A stretch of DNA of 50,166 nt from the NCBI GenBank assembly GCA_018374635.1, contig JAHAEW010000013.1:1-50166 (forward strand), read 5' to 3'. Under the pieces are notes generated by a model. That model was not told where the DNA came from and made no database searches. It worked only from the letters and a program-made list of their open reading frames with translations. The DNA is from Clostridiales bacterium. GTDB taxonomy: Bacteria > Bacillota > Clostridia > Oscillospirales > Oscillospiraceae. Below are positions 8,045 to 15,462 of this stretch, piece by piece. The stretch's first letter is position 1. Each line of letters opens with the position of its first letter. A program made the position numbers and the translations under genes.

Positions 8045-8488
8045 TTACATCTCTCTTTGCAGGTACACCATATCCACTAACGGAACCCCGCACTCGCAGA
8101 TGGGGTGGTTATAGTGGTCGGTGAAAAAATTCTTGACCAAGTGGTGCCTGCGAAAGCCGCAGGATTCATAAAACGGGATGGTGGCGGGGCTGTCCCCGGT
8201 GCCCACTTGCAGCACCGCATACCGTCCCGCGTAGGTCCGGAGCAGGAAATCCACCAAGGCCTTTCCATAGCCCCTGCCCTGAACGCCCGGCTCCACGGCG
8301 ATGTTTTTCAGCTCCAGGACCCCGCCGCCCTCATCGGTCACCACACACTCGGCCTTGACGCCATCGTCCTCCAGCACATACATGGTCCCGCGCTCCAGAT
8401 AGCGGTCGATCATGTCCTCCTGCTCGTCCGCCAGCAGCAGCAGATCGAGATACCGCTTTTTCTCCCTCTCCACGCTTTTGATTTCCAT
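8045..8488 (-). CDS. GNAT-family N-acetyltransferase
   Basis: A 147-residue cytosolic acetyltransferase; acetyl-CoA is the donor and the acceptor is unknown. Motif A reads IAVEPGVQGRGYGKALV (about residues 68-84), the pyrophosphate-binding loop being QGRGYGK. A later FYESCGF is the usual motif B. It follows the RibD-like gene by 6 bases and is probably the second gene of that leftward pair, transcribed from the promoter at 9048-9076. Confidence 0.88.
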   Translation of the reverse strand: MEIKSVEREKKRYLDLLLLADEQEDMIDRYLERGTMYVLEDDGVKAECVVTDEGGGVLELKNIAVEPGVQGRGYGKALVDFLLRTYAGRYAVLQVGTGDSPATIPFYESCGFRRHHLVKNFFTDHYNHPICECGVPLVDMVYLQREM

Positions 8489-8494
8489 TGCCCG

Positions 8495-9025
8495 TCACCG
8501 CTTTTCATATACCAAATCCACGATCCCGTTCCAACGCTCCGTTCCCACCAGCTTCAGCGGCAGTTCCTGCGAAAGCTCCGGAAACAGCCGCACGCCTTTG
8601 CCCAGTACGGTGGGGATGATGGACAGCCACAGCCGATCGACGCGGCCCTCTTTCAAAAGCTGTCCGGCCACGGACGCGCCGCCGCAGATCCAGACATTGC
8701 CCCCATGCTCCGCTTTCAGCTGGTCTGCCAGGACCGTCAGCTCCCCGTTCCAGAAGAAAATCCCCTCCCGGTCCACTTCCTTCCGGAGGGTCACCACGTA
8801 ACAGGGGCGGCCCTCATAGGGCCAGCGGTCCGGGGAAAGCTCTGTCACGAGCCGGTGATAGGTGGTCCAGCCCATAACAACGGCGTCCACCGTACCCAAA
8901 AATGCCGGGTAGCTGCCGGGTGCGTCCGGCTCGCTGCCGTCGCCGGCCAGCCAGCTCACGCCGCCCCGCTCGTCCGCAAGATAGCCGTCCACGCTCACGG
9001 CGAGATATAGCACGGTCTTTCCCAT
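8495..9025 (-). CDS. Dihydrofolate reductase / RibD-C-family protein
   Basis: A 176-residue NADPH-dependent reductase-like protein of the RibD C-terminal (bacterial DHFR-like) superfamily. It starts YLAVSVDGYLADERGGVSWL and carries MGWTTYHRL, IFFWNG and the nucleotide-binding WICGGASVAGQLL. Such stand-alone proteins sit in many regulatory and detoxification loci and their substrates are mostly unknown. Of two close ATG codons, the one at 9025 has the better spacing from AAAGGAGG; the other is at 9031. It is divergent from the WYL regulator, with a palindrome between them. Confidence 0.85.
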   Translation of the reverse strand: MGKTVLYLAVSVDGYLADERGGVSWLAGDGSEPDAPGSYPAFLGTVDAVVMGWTTYHRLVTELSPDRWPYEGRPCYVVTLRKEVDREGIFFWNGELTVLADQLKAEHGGNVWICGGASVAGQLLKEGRVDRLWLSIIPTVLGKGVRLFPELSQELPLKLVGTERWNGIVDLVYEKR

Positions 9026-9047
9026 CTCCATCCCCTCCTTTGCCCCT

Positions 9048-9076
9048 ATTGTACCCAATCGCCGCAAAAAGCACAA
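9048..9076 (-). promoter_or_regulatory. Promoter of the RibD-like/GNAT pair
   Basis: On the minus strand TTGTGC (9076-9071), 17 bases, TACAAT (9053-9048). It faces away from the WYL promoter. Confidence 0.65.
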
Positions 9077-9087
9077 GAGAAAACGGA

Positions 9088-9123
9088 ACCGGACAGACTG
9101 TTGTCCGGTTTCTGTGCTATAAT
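9088..9123 (+). promoter_or_regulatory. WYL-regulator promoter with 22-bp operator
   Basis: A perfect palindrome with arms ACCGGACA (9088-9095) and TGTCCGGT (9102-9109) and a 6-base centre lies over the -35 region. An extended -10 (TG-C-TATAAT, box at 9118-9123) follows. The -35 is poor. The dyad also lies just upstream of the divergent promoter at 9048-9076, so one bound protein could govern both directions. Confidence 0.65.
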
Positions 9124-9154
9124 ACAGGCAGAATCGGGAAAGGTGGTGCAGCGC

Positions 9155-10063
9155 ATGAAGATGGAGCGGCTGATCGGTATCCTGTCCATCCTGCTCCAGC
9201 GGGAGAAGGTCACCGCCCCGGAGCTGGCGGAGCAGTTCGAGGTGTCCCGCCGGACCATCCAGCGGGACATCGAGTCCCTGTGCCGGGCGGGCATCCCCAT
9301 CGCCACCGCCCAGGGCGCGGGGGGCGGCGTCTCCATCATGGAGGGGTACCGGGTGGACCGGACGGTGCTCACAGCCCCGGAGATGCAGGCCATCCTGACG
9401 GGCCTCCGGAGCCTGGACAGCGTCAGCGGCACCCGGCGCTATGTACAGCTGATGGCGAAGCTGTCCGCCGGGACAGGCGGTCTGGTGAGCGGCGGCGCCC
9501 ACATGCTCATCGACCTCTCCTCCTGGTACAAGACCAGCCTGCCGCCCAAGATCGAGCTGATCCAGGGGGCCGTCGAGCAGCGCCGCGCCATCCGCTTCCT
9601 TTATTTCTCCCCCAAGGGGGAGTCGGTGCGCACGGTGGAGCCCTACTACCTGGTGTTCCACTGGTCCGCCTGGTATGTGTGGGGCTGGTGCCAAACCAGG
9701 GAGGATTTCCGCCTCTTTAAGCTCAACCGCATGACGGAGCTCACCGCCGGCGGGCCCTTTGCTCCCCGCCCCGCTCCCCTGCCCGACCTGGAGCCGGAGC
9801 GGGTCTTTCCGGTCAAATATCAGGTCACCGTCCTCTTTGACCCATCCTGCCGCTGGCGGCTGGTGGAGGAGTACGGCGCGGACCGCTTCACCGTGGAGCT
9901 GGATGGACGGCTGCGCTTTACCGGCGGTTTTCCAGACGCGGGCAGCGCGCTCAGCTGGGTCCTGACCTTCGGAGCGCAGGCGGAGCTGCTGGAGCCGCAA
10001 GCGCTGCGGGAACAGCTTGGGGATTTGACGAAAACTCTGGCCAACCGTTACAGGAGGAATTGA
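9155..10063 (+). CDS. HTH-WYL transcriptional regulator
   Basis: A 302-residue regulator. The N-terminal DeoR-type helix-turn-helix (APELAEQFEVSRRTIQRDIESL, about residues 18-39, shown by ELAEQF and RRTIQRDIE) is followed by a WYL ligand-sensing domain (FLYFSPKG...TVEPYYLVFHWSAWYVWGWC, about 145-190) and a C-terminal WCX-like region. WYL proteins bind small ligands or nucleic acids and often control adjacent stress genes. ATG 9155 follows GGGAAAGGTGG. It heads an operon of six closely spaced genes and is divergent from a RibD-like gene. Confidence 0.88.
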   Translation: MKMERLIGILSILLQREKVTAPELAEQFEVSRRTIQRDIESLCRAGIPIATAQGAGGGVSIMEGYRVDRTVLTAPEMQAILTGLRSLDSVSGTRRYVQLMAKLSAGTGGLVSGGAHMLIDLSSWYKTSLPPKIELIQGAVEQRRAIRFLYFSPKGESVRTVEPYYLVFHWSAWYVWGWCQTREDFRLFKLNRMTELTAGGPFAPRPAPLPDLEPERVFPVKYQVTVLFDPSCRWRLVEEYGADRFTVELDGRLRFTGGFPDAGSALSWVLTFGAQAELLEPQALREQLGDLTKTLANRYRRN

Positions 10064-10064
10064 C

Positions 10065-10388
10065 ATGGCGTCTCATCCGGATTTTGTGAATTATGTGGCC
10101 GAGCAGCTGCGGGAGGCCGGGGCGATCCGCAGCCGGAAGATGTTCGGCGAGTATGGCCTCTACTGCGGCGGTGTGTTCTTCGCCGTCATCTGTGACGACC
10201 AGTTTTTTGTGAAGGTCACCCCGCAGGGAGAAGCGGCGTTCCCGGGCCTCCCCAAGGCCCCGCCTTATGAGGGGGCCAAGGACTCCTTCCTGGTGGAGGA
10301 TGTGGAGGACCGGGCGCGGATGACAGAGCTGACCCGCATCACCTGCCAGGCGCTGCGGAGCAAACCTCAAAAGAAGCGGAGGAACTGA
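10065..10388 (+). CDS. TfoX/Sxy N-terminal domain protein
   Basis: A 107-residue protein consisting only of the TfoX N-terminal domain: SRKMFGEYGLYCGGVFFAVICDDQ is the family core, shown here as RKMFGEYGLY and GVFFAVI. In Gammaproteobacteria full-length TfoX activates competence; short Firmicute versions have no proven role. The ATG is one base after the WYL stop, with AGGAGG inside the end of that gene, so the two are coupled. Confidence 0.82.
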   Translation: MASHPDFVNYVAEQLREAGAIRSRKMFGEYGLYCGGVFFAVICDDQFFVKVTPQGEAAFPGLPKAPPYEGAKDSFLVEDVEDRARMTELTRITCQALRSKPQKKRRN

Positions 10389-10390
10389 CC

Positions 10391-11017
10391 ATGGCCTTTG
10401 ATTACAAGAAGGAGTACAAGGAATTCTATCTGCCGCCCAGGACGCCGGGCATCGTCACGGTGCCCGCCATGAATTTCCTGGCGGTGCGGGGTCAGGGCGA
10501 TCCCAACGAGGAAAACGGCGCGTACAAGCAGGCTCTGGGGATGCTCTACACCGTGACTTTCACCATCAAGATGAGCAGGCAAAAGCCGGAGGGTTACTTT
10601 GACTATGTGGCGCCGCCCCTGGAGGGCCTCTGGCAGCAGGCGGGCGCCCAGGGGGCAGACTGCGCCCGCAAGAAGGATTTTCAGTGGATCTCACTCATCC
10701 GCCTGCCGGAGTTCGTGACGAAAGAGGTCTTTGACCGGGCCATCCGGGAGGCCGCGGAGAAGAAAGCGCAGGACTTCTCCAAGGTGGAGTTCTTTTCCTG
10801 GGAGGAAGGCCTGTGCGTCCAGTGTATGCACATCGGCCCCTATGACAGTGAACCCGCCACCGTGGCCGCCATGGAGGAATACGCCAAGGCCCGGGGCTGC
10901 GAGGCGGACTTTGGGGCGGGCCGGTTCCACCACGAGATCTATTTGAGCGACGCCCGGCGGTGCCGGCCCGAAAAGCGGAGAACCGTCATCCGGCAGCCCA
11001 TCAAGCGGACAGAGTGA
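10391..11017 (+). CDS. GyrI-like small-molecule-binding protein
   Basis: A 208-residue protein of the GyrI-like (SOUL/BmrR-C) family without a DNA-binding domain. Recognisable parts are MNFLAVRGQGDPNEENGAY, YTVTFTIKMS, GYFDYVAPPLEGLW and the C-terminal QCMHIGPYDSEPATVAAM. Relatives bind hydrophobic or drug-like compounds and some hydrolyse them. The start is 2 bases after the TfoX stop with GGAGG in front, so it belongs to the WYL operon. A second GyrI domain occurs in the AraC protein at 12985. Confidence 0.85.
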   Translation: MAFDYKKEYKEFYLPPRTPGIVTVPAMNFLAVRGQGDPNEENGAYKQALGMLYTVTFTIKMSRQKPEGYFDYVAPPLEGLWQQAGAQGADCARKKDFQWISLIRLPEFVTKEVFDRAIREAAEKKAQDFSKVEFFSWEEGLCVQCMHIGPYDSEPATVAAMEEYAKARGCEADFGAGRFHHEIYLSDARRCRPEKRRTVIRQPIKRTE

Positions 11018-11025
11018 GGAAGAAG

Positions 11026-11325
11026 ATGGATACGGTCATTCGTAAAATACGCCCGGCAGAATACGGCCTTCTGCGGAAATTTCTCTACGAGGCCATCTAC
11101 CGGCCGGAGTATCGCGGCCTGGGGATCGGGACACGGCTGCTGAACGCGCTTCTGCTTCTGCTCCGGGAGAATGGGTATCTGCGGGTCTCCCTCTCCGTTC
11201 AGAAGGAAAACCCGGCCCTGCGCCTCTACCAGCGGGCGGGGTTCCAGATCACGTCGGAAAAGGGCGCGGAATATTTGATGCTTTGGGATCGCTCCGGGCC
11301 TGTGGATGGAGAGGTGACCTCATGA
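11026..11325 (+). pseudogene. GNAT acetyltransferase with its central part missing
   Basis: An intact 99-residue frame. The first ~25 residues (IRKIRPAEYGLLRKFLYEAI) match the start of a common clostridial GNAT, and the sequence then jumps directly to the end of motif A (PEYRGLGIGTRLL) and motif B (LRLYQRAGF). Members of this family are about 150-160 residues, so roughly 55 residues, including the strands before the acetyl-CoA loop, are absent without a frameshift. Activity is doubtful. The ribosome site AGGAAGA and the ATGA overlap with the next gene keep the operon coupled, which may explain why the frame survives. Confidence 0.72.
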
Positions 11326-11879
11326 AGGGCTTTACCCGTGGGGAGACCCGCTTCTCCCTCTGCGGCCTGAACTGCTGCCTCTGCTCCATGCGCCTGGGCG
11401 GCTGCTGTCCCGGCTGCGGCGGCGGGGCGGGCAACCAGAGCTGCGCCATCGCCAGGTGCTCCCTGGAGCACGGCGGGGTTCCGTTTTGCTGGGCGTGCCC
11501 GGAATACCCCTGTTCCCGCTATGACGGTTTCGACGGCCGGGATTCTTTCGTTCCCCACCGGAACCGGCAGCAGGATATTGCCCAGGCCCGCGCCCTGGGA
11601 GTGGACGCCTATCTGGCCCAACTGGAGAAAAAACGGGCCGTTCTGAACGAACTTCTGGCCTGTTACAACGACGGCCGCCGCAAGACGTTTTTCAACACGG
11701 CGGTCTATCTCCTGCCCCTGGAGGATCTGCGGGCTGCAATGGCTTCGCTGAACAGCCGGCCGGAGCCGGCCGGGCGCTCGGCGAAGGAGCGGGCCCTGGC
11801 CGCGGTGGGGCTGCTCCAGGAGGCGGCGGACCGCCGGGGTGTCAGCCTGAAACTGAACAAGAAACCGAAGGAGGGGTGA
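11322..11879 (+). CDS. DUF3795 cysteine-rich protein
   Basis: A 185-residue protein with a dense cysteine region at about residues 14-65 (CGLNCCLC, GGCCPGCGG, CAIARC, CWACPEYPC), typical of DUF3795 and presumably metal-binding, followed by a helical C-terminal half. Function is unknown in the family. The ATG at 11322 overlaps the stop of the shortened GNAT (ATGA). It is the fifth gene of the WYL operon. Confidence 0.82.
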   Translation: MKGFTRGETRFSLCGLNCCLCSMRLGGCCPGCGGGAGNQSCAIARCSLEHGGVPFCWACPEYPCSRYDGFDGRDSFVPHRNRQQDIAQARALGVDAYLAQLEKKRAVLNELLACYNDGRRKTFFNTAVYLLPLEDLRAAMASLNSRPEPAGRSAKERALAAVGLLQEAADRRGVSLKLNKKPKEG

Positions 11880-11883
11880 GCTT

Positions 11884-12279
11884 ATGCCGACTTCCAGGGT
11901 GACCGTCCACTTCCCCTGCCCGTTGGAGCGGGTGTGGCAGACCGTGACCGACCTTACGAATCCTGCCTGGCGCAGCGACCTGGCCCGGGTGGAAGTTTTG
12001 GACGAAACCCGTTTTGTGGAGCACACCAAAAGCGGCTATGCCACGCATTTTACCGTCACGGCCTGTGAGCCCCTTTGCCGCTGGGCCTTCACCATGGAGA
12101 ACGGCAGCATGTCCGGATCCTGGGAGGGGATCTTTGAGGCGGAGGCGGGCGGCGTCCGGCTGCATTGCACCGAAACCGTCAACGCCAAGCGCTGGTGGAT
12201 GCGCCCCCTTGTTCCCGGCTATCTGAAACGGCAGCAGAGGCGGTATCTGGACGATTTGCGGCGGGAACTGCAAAAATAA
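11884..12279 (+). CDS. SRPBCC-fold ligand-binding protein
   Basis: A 131-residue START/SRPBCC-type protein: SRVTVHFPCPLERVWQTVTDL at the N-terminus (shown by FPCPLERVWQTVTD), a WRSDLARVEVLD strand pair, and a long C-terminal helix (YLKRQQRRYLDDLRREL). The fold encloses a hydrophobic cavity for lipids or polyketides. It starts 4 bases after DUF3795 with GGAGGGG in front and is the last gene of the WYL operon. Confidence 0.8.
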   Translation: MPTSRVTVHFPCPLERVWQTVTDLTNPAWRSDLARVEVLDETRFVEHTKSGYATHFTVTACEPLCRWAFTMENGSMSGSWEGIFEAEAGGVRLHCTETVNAKRWWMRPLVPGYLKRQQRRYLDDLRRELQK

Positions 12280-12299
12280 GGGCTGTTACTCTGCATTGC

Positions 12300-12328
12300 T
12301 TGCGGCAACGGGCGATTCTCCCTACAAT
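12300..12328 (+). promoter_or_regulatory. Promoter of the XRE membrane regulator
   Basis: TTGCGG (12300-12305), 17 bases, TACAAT (12323-12328), 24 bases before the ATG at 12352. Confidence 0.6.
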
Positions 12329-12351
12329 GGGGCCGAAAGGAGTGAACCCAT

Positions 12352-12861
12352 ATGTTGAACGAAAACATCAGATCCCTTCGAAAATCCAAGGGCCTTTCCC
12401 AGCAGGAGCTGGCGGTCAAGGTGAACGTGGTGCGGCAGACCATCTCAAAATGGGAACAAGGTTTGTCCGTTCCGGACTCCGATCTGCTCATCGCCCTGTC
12501 AGAGGCTTTGGAGACTCCCGTCAGCGCACTGCTGGGAGAGGCGGTGGCGGAGTCGGAGGCGGACCAGGTCAAAGCCCTCTCGGAAAAGCTGGAGATCATC
12601 AACCTGCAATTTGCCCGGCGAAAGGCCGTGCGGCGCTCGGCCCTCCACTGGCTGTTCATTGCAGTGTGCGTGGGTATTCTGGCGGTGGCCGCATTCCTGG
12701 CAGCGGTGAACAGCCCCTACCTGGGCTGGGATTACAGCGCCCCGGAGACCGCCGTCATGGGCGTGGCCATCCACGCCTTTGAATGGGCCTTTGTCCGTCT
12801 GGCGCCCTTCGCCCTGATCGCGGCACTGGTGGGCGTGTTTCTGACGAGGAAAAAAGCATAG
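12352..12861 (+). CDS. XRE regulator with C-terminal membrane segments
   Basis: A 169-residue protein. Residues 1-60 form an XRE helix-turn-helix (RSLRKSKGLSQQELAVKVNV, VVRQTISKWEQG); two hydrophobic helices follow at about 100-122 and 140-165. This layout is a membrane-tethered DNA-binding protein, frequent in Firmicutes, where it may couple envelope state to transcription. The stop is followed by an AraC gene 124 bases later. No target can be named. Confidence 0.85.
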   Translation: MLNENIRSLRKSKGLSQQELAVKVNVVRQTISKWEQGLSVPDSDLLIALSEALETPVSALLGEAVAESEADQVKALSEKLEIINLQFARRKAVRRSALHWLFIAVCVGILAVAAFLAAVNSPYLGWDYSAPETAVMGVAIHAFEWAFVRLAPFALIAALVGVFLTRKKA

Positions 12862-12984
12862 GACACGTTTCGGGCGTGCGCCGCTGAACATAGAGCTCCG
12901 TACCGCCGGACAAATTTGAGCACAGAAAATCGGGCAGGGGCCGCCGCTTTCCGGTATGCTGGATTCAGAAGGACGGTGTGACCA

Positions 12985-13842
12985 ATGGATTGGGTAACAG
13001 GCATTCATCAGGCCATCCAGTATATCGAGGAACATCTCCGGGAGGAGCTGACCATCCAGGAGATCGCGCAGCAGGCGGCCTTGTCTCCCTTTTACTTTCA
13101 GAAAGGCTTTGCTATGCTGTGCGGCATCACGGTGGGCGACTACATCCGCCAGCGCCGGCTCTCCGCCGCCGGGCTGGAGGTCCTCACGACGGACCGGAAA
13201 ATCATCGACATCGCACTGGAGTTCGGCTACGATTCGCCGGACAGCTTCACCAGGGCCTTTGCCCGCTTCCACGGCCTCACACCTGCCGCACTGCGAAAAA
13301 GCGGAGGCGCGGTCCGTTCCTTTGCTCCGCTTCGGATCAAAGTGACATTGGAAGGTGGTCAAAACATGGATTGCAAGATCATGAAAAAAGAGGCGTTCAC
13401 GGTGCTCTGCCGGGCAAAGACCTTCAAGTATGAGGACGCGGCAGCCCAGGTCCCCCAGTTCTGGGCGGAGCATTTTGGCACAGGCGGCGGCAGGACGGTG
13501 TGCGGCATGTACGGCATCAATCTGGACGAGCGCATGAGCGGCAACGAGTTTGAATACCTCATCGCCGACAACTACGATCCTGTCAGGGAGGTCCCGGACG
13601 GCTTCACCACCCGCACCATTCCGGCCCACACCTGGGCGGTGTTTCCCTGCACCGGCCGGATGCCTCAGGCTCTCCAGGGCCTGAACCAGCAGATCTTCTC
13701 CCAGTGGCTGCCCACGAACCCAGACTATAAGATCGCCGCCGGCATCAATGTGGAGATGTACAGCGACGCCAGCAGGTTTGAGGACGGCACCCGGGATCAG
13801 GACTACTACTGTGAGGTCTGGATTCCGGTGGAAAAGAAGTAA
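12985..13842 (+). CDS. AraC-family regulator with GyrI ligand domain
   Basis: A 285-residue activator-type protein. The N-terminal ~105 residues hold two AraC helix-turn-helix motifs (ELTIQEIAQQAALSPFYFQK and DIALEFGYDSPDSFTRAF). The C-terminal ~160 residues form a GyrI-like ligand domain ending in DYYCEVWIPVEKK. This is the Rob/YdeE-type architecture that senses hydrophobic compounds and controls efflux or detoxification genes. No efflux pump is next to it, so targets are unknown. Confidence 0.9.
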   Translation: MDWVTGIHQAIQYIEEHLREELTIQEIAQQAALSPFYFQKGFAMLCGITVGDYIRQRRLSAAGLEVLTTDRKIIDIALEFGYDSPDSFTRAFARFHGLTPAALRKSGGAVRSFAPLRIKVTLEGGQNMDCKIMKKEAFTVLCRAKTFKYEDAAAQVPQFWAEHFGTGGGRTVCGMYGINLDERMSGNEFEYLIADNYDPVREVPDGFTTRTIPAHTWAVFPCTGRMPQALQGLNQQIFSQWLPTNPDYKIAAGINVEMYSDASRFEDGTRDQDYYCEVWIPVEKK

Positions 13843-13892
13843 GGGCATCCCCTGCGGGATAAAAAAGAGGCCAGACCGGTTTGATGGATGTT

Positions 13893-13938
13893 GGCAGCCG
13901 TCTCGCTATCCTTCTGATGGATAGTGGAGACGGCTGCC
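13893..13938. repeat. 46-bp near-perfect inverted repeat
   Basis: About 19-20 bp imperfect arms starting GGCAGCCGTCTC and ending GAGACGGCTGCC, with a 7-base loop. It covers the stop codon of the small leftward frame 13906-14055 and could act as its 3' hairpin. There is no T-tract right after it. Confidence 0.7.
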
Positions 13939-14055
13939 CTGCTTGATGCAGCCACCGATCCATTCCTTTTCTGAAGGAGCTTCGCCGGAATCGGCCGCTC
14001 CCGCTTCCATTGCCGCCGCGAAGTTTTTCTTGGCCGGTAACGAAATCTTCCTCAT
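13906..14055 (-). CDS. Small 49-residue protein, possibly recurrent element
   Basis: The frame starts at an ATG preceded by GGAGGGGAACGCC and encodes 49 residues beginning MRKISLPAKKNFAAAMEAG and ending KQGSRLHYPSEG. It is basic at the start and has one cysteine near the end (IGGCIKQG). No known domain. The stop codon lies inside the inverted repeat 13893-13938. Small frames with this kind of tail next to such a hairpin seem familiar to me from related gut Clostridia; that is memory, not a search. It is divergent from the deformylase gene. Confidence 0.45.
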   Translation of the reverse strand: MRKISLPAKKNFAAAMEAGAADSGEAPSEKEWIGGCIKQGSRLHYPSEG

Positions 14056-14077
14056 GGCGTTCCCCTCCCTGCTGTGC

Positions 14078-14083
14078 TATAAT
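14078..14083 (+). promoter_or_regulatory. Extended -10 of the deformylase gene
   Basis: TATAAT preceded by TG one base upstream (TG-C-TATAAT), with no clear -35, 37 bases before the ATG. The same extended -10 form serves the WYL gene at 9118. Confidence 0.55.
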
Positions 14084-14120
14084 TTTCTGCAACAAGCCAA
14101 ATAAAAGGAGCCGCAAAAGT

Positions 14121-14531
14121 ATGATTCGAGATATCTGCAAAGACGAGGCATTTCTGTCCCGGAAGGCGGAAGCCGCCACGCCGGATGACCTTCCTGTCGC
14201 CGCTGACCTGCTGGAGACCCTGGCGCGCCACAAGGCCGGCTGTGTGGGCATGGCCGCCAATATGATCGGTGTGAACAAGCGCATCATCGCCTTTGACAAC
14301 GAGGGCAGCTATATGGTCATGTTCAACCCGGAGATCCTCAAACAATCCGGTCCCTACAACACGGAGGAGGGCTGCCTCTCCCTCACCGGCACCCGTCCGG
14401 CCAGGCGCTGGAAGTCCATCAAAGTGCGCTGGCAGAACGAGAAGTTCCAGGAGCGGCTGAAAACCTTCACCGGCTGGACCGCCCAGATCATCCAGCATGA
14501 AATCGACCACTGCGAGGGGATCATCATATGA
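14121..14531 (+). CDS. def: Short peptide deformylase
   Basis: A 136-residue metal hydrolase removing the N-formyl group from new proteins, or a paralogue with a specialised role. Motif 1 reads VGMAANMIG in place of GLAAPQ-G, so the usual glutamine is methionine. Motif 2, EGCLS, supplies the cysteine ligand; motif 3, QHEIDH, supplies both histidines and the glutamate. The motif 1 change and the short length are typical of a clostridial subfamily of extra deformylases. It overlaps the next gene by 4 bases (ATGA). Confidence 0.88.
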   Translation: MIRDICKDEAFLSRKAEAATPDDLPVAADLLETLARHKAGCVGMAANMIGVNKRIIAFDNEGSYMVMFNPEILKQSGPYNTEEGCLSLTGTRPARRWKSIKVRWQNEKFQERLKTFTGWTAQIIQHEIDHCEGIII

Positions 14532-14842
14532 AAAAGTGTAAGATCACCGTCATGCGCATCACCCGGTATGAGGACCTGATGGCCCAATATGAAAACCCCA
14601 TCTCCCACGCCTGCGGCATGGCGGTGGGACAGACCTTTATCACCAACGGCTGGACTAAGCCGGAGGGCTTCTGCCAAAGCGCCTGGGACACCCTCTCCCC
14701 GTTTGTGCTGGCCCTGAGCCACGGCGCAGAAAACTTTTACGACGGCTGGATGAAAGATCCCAGGTCGGCCATGCTCTCCTGCAACGACGGCTTCCGTCCG
14801 GTGACCTTTCTGGTGGAGGCGCTAGACGGGGACGCAGACTGA
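14528..14842 (+). CDS. TIGR04076-family protein
   Basis: A 104-residue protein beginning KKCKITVMRI, with conserved HACGMAVGQTF, FCQSAWDTLSPFVLAL and MLSCNDGFRPVTF. These match the uncharacterised TIGR04076 family, found in anaerobes; conserved cysteines suggest metal or redox chemistry but nothing is proven. Coupled to the deformylase by an ATGA overlap. Confidence 0.8.
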   Translation: MKKCKITVMRITRYEDLMAQYENPISHACGMAVGQTFITNGWTKPEGFCQSAWDTLSPFVLALSHGAENFYDGWMKDPRSAMLSCNDGFRPVTFLVEALDGDAD

Positions 14843-14866
14843 GGGCAATCAAAAGGAGGTCATATC

Positions 14867-14974
14867 ATGTGTGGGAGAAGTGCGCCCCCTGCCCTGGGCG
14901 GGCCGCCCTTCAAAGGGGATACCGTGGCGGCCGGGAACCCCTGCCGGGTGATCCGCCCCCGCATCGAGCCGTGA
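14867..14974 (+). pseudogene. Remnant of a hexapeptide-repeat acetyltransferase
   Basis: A 35-residue frame with a good ribosome site (AAAAGGAGG). Its C-terminal half, DTVAAGNPCRVIRPRI, is the closing segment of maltose/galactoside O-acetyltransferases (usual form VAAGNPCRVIRPI). The first 15 residues do not belong to that fold. It looks like the start of one gene joined to the tail of another by deletion. It is too short to be enzymatically active. Confidence 0.7.
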
Positions 14975-14988
14975 TGGGAGGAACCTGC

Positions 14989-15447
14989 ATGAAACTTGCC
15001 ATTTTATCCGACACCCACGGCCTGCTGCGGCCCCAGGTGGTGGAACATTTGAAAACCGCCGACGCCATTCTCCACGGCGGCGACATCAACAAGCCCGGCA
15101 TCGTGGACGGGCTGCGGCAGTACGCCCCCCTCTACATCGTCCGGGGCAACAACGACAAGGAGTGGGCCGCGCACATCCCCCACGATCTCACCGTGACCCT
15201 GGAAGGGGTGACCTTTCTCATGGTTCACAACCGGAAAGAGGTCCCGGCGGACCTTTCCGGCGTGGATGTGGTGGTCTTTGGCCACTCCCACAAGTATGTG
15301 CAGGAGGAGCGGGACGGCATTCTCTGGCTCAACCCCGGCTCCTGCGGCCCCCGGCGGTTCCATCAGGAGATCACCATGATGCTGGCGGAACTGACGGACG
15401 GGAAGATCCAGGTGGAGAAGGTCGCCATTCCCCACGAGGCAAAGTGA
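14989..15447 (+). CDS. YfcE/MJ0936-family phosphodiesterase
   Basis: A 152-residue calcineurin-like metallophosphoesterase. Metal ligands are visible in LSDTHG (residues 5-10), HGGDI, RGNND, VHN and FGHSHK, the five family motifs in order. YfcE-type enzymes cleave simple phosphodiesters and are candidates for nucleotide turnover. ATG 14989 follows GGGAGG by 9 bases. The stop abuts the following hydrolase gene. Confidence 0.92.
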   Translation: MKLAILSDTHGLLRPQVVEHLKTADAILHGGDINKPGIVDGLRQYAPLYIVRGNNDKEWAAHIPHDLTVTLEGVTFLMVHNRKEVPADLSGVDVVVFGHSHKYVQEERDGILWLNPGSCGPRRFHQEITMMLAELTDGKIQVEKVAIPHEAK

Positions 15448-15462
15448 ATGAAAGGCAGTACG

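Noticed and set aside
12985..13842. AraC-GyrI gene as part of an adjacent efflux operon
   Set aside because: No transporter gene lies nearby on either strand; the neighbours are regulators and a deformylase.
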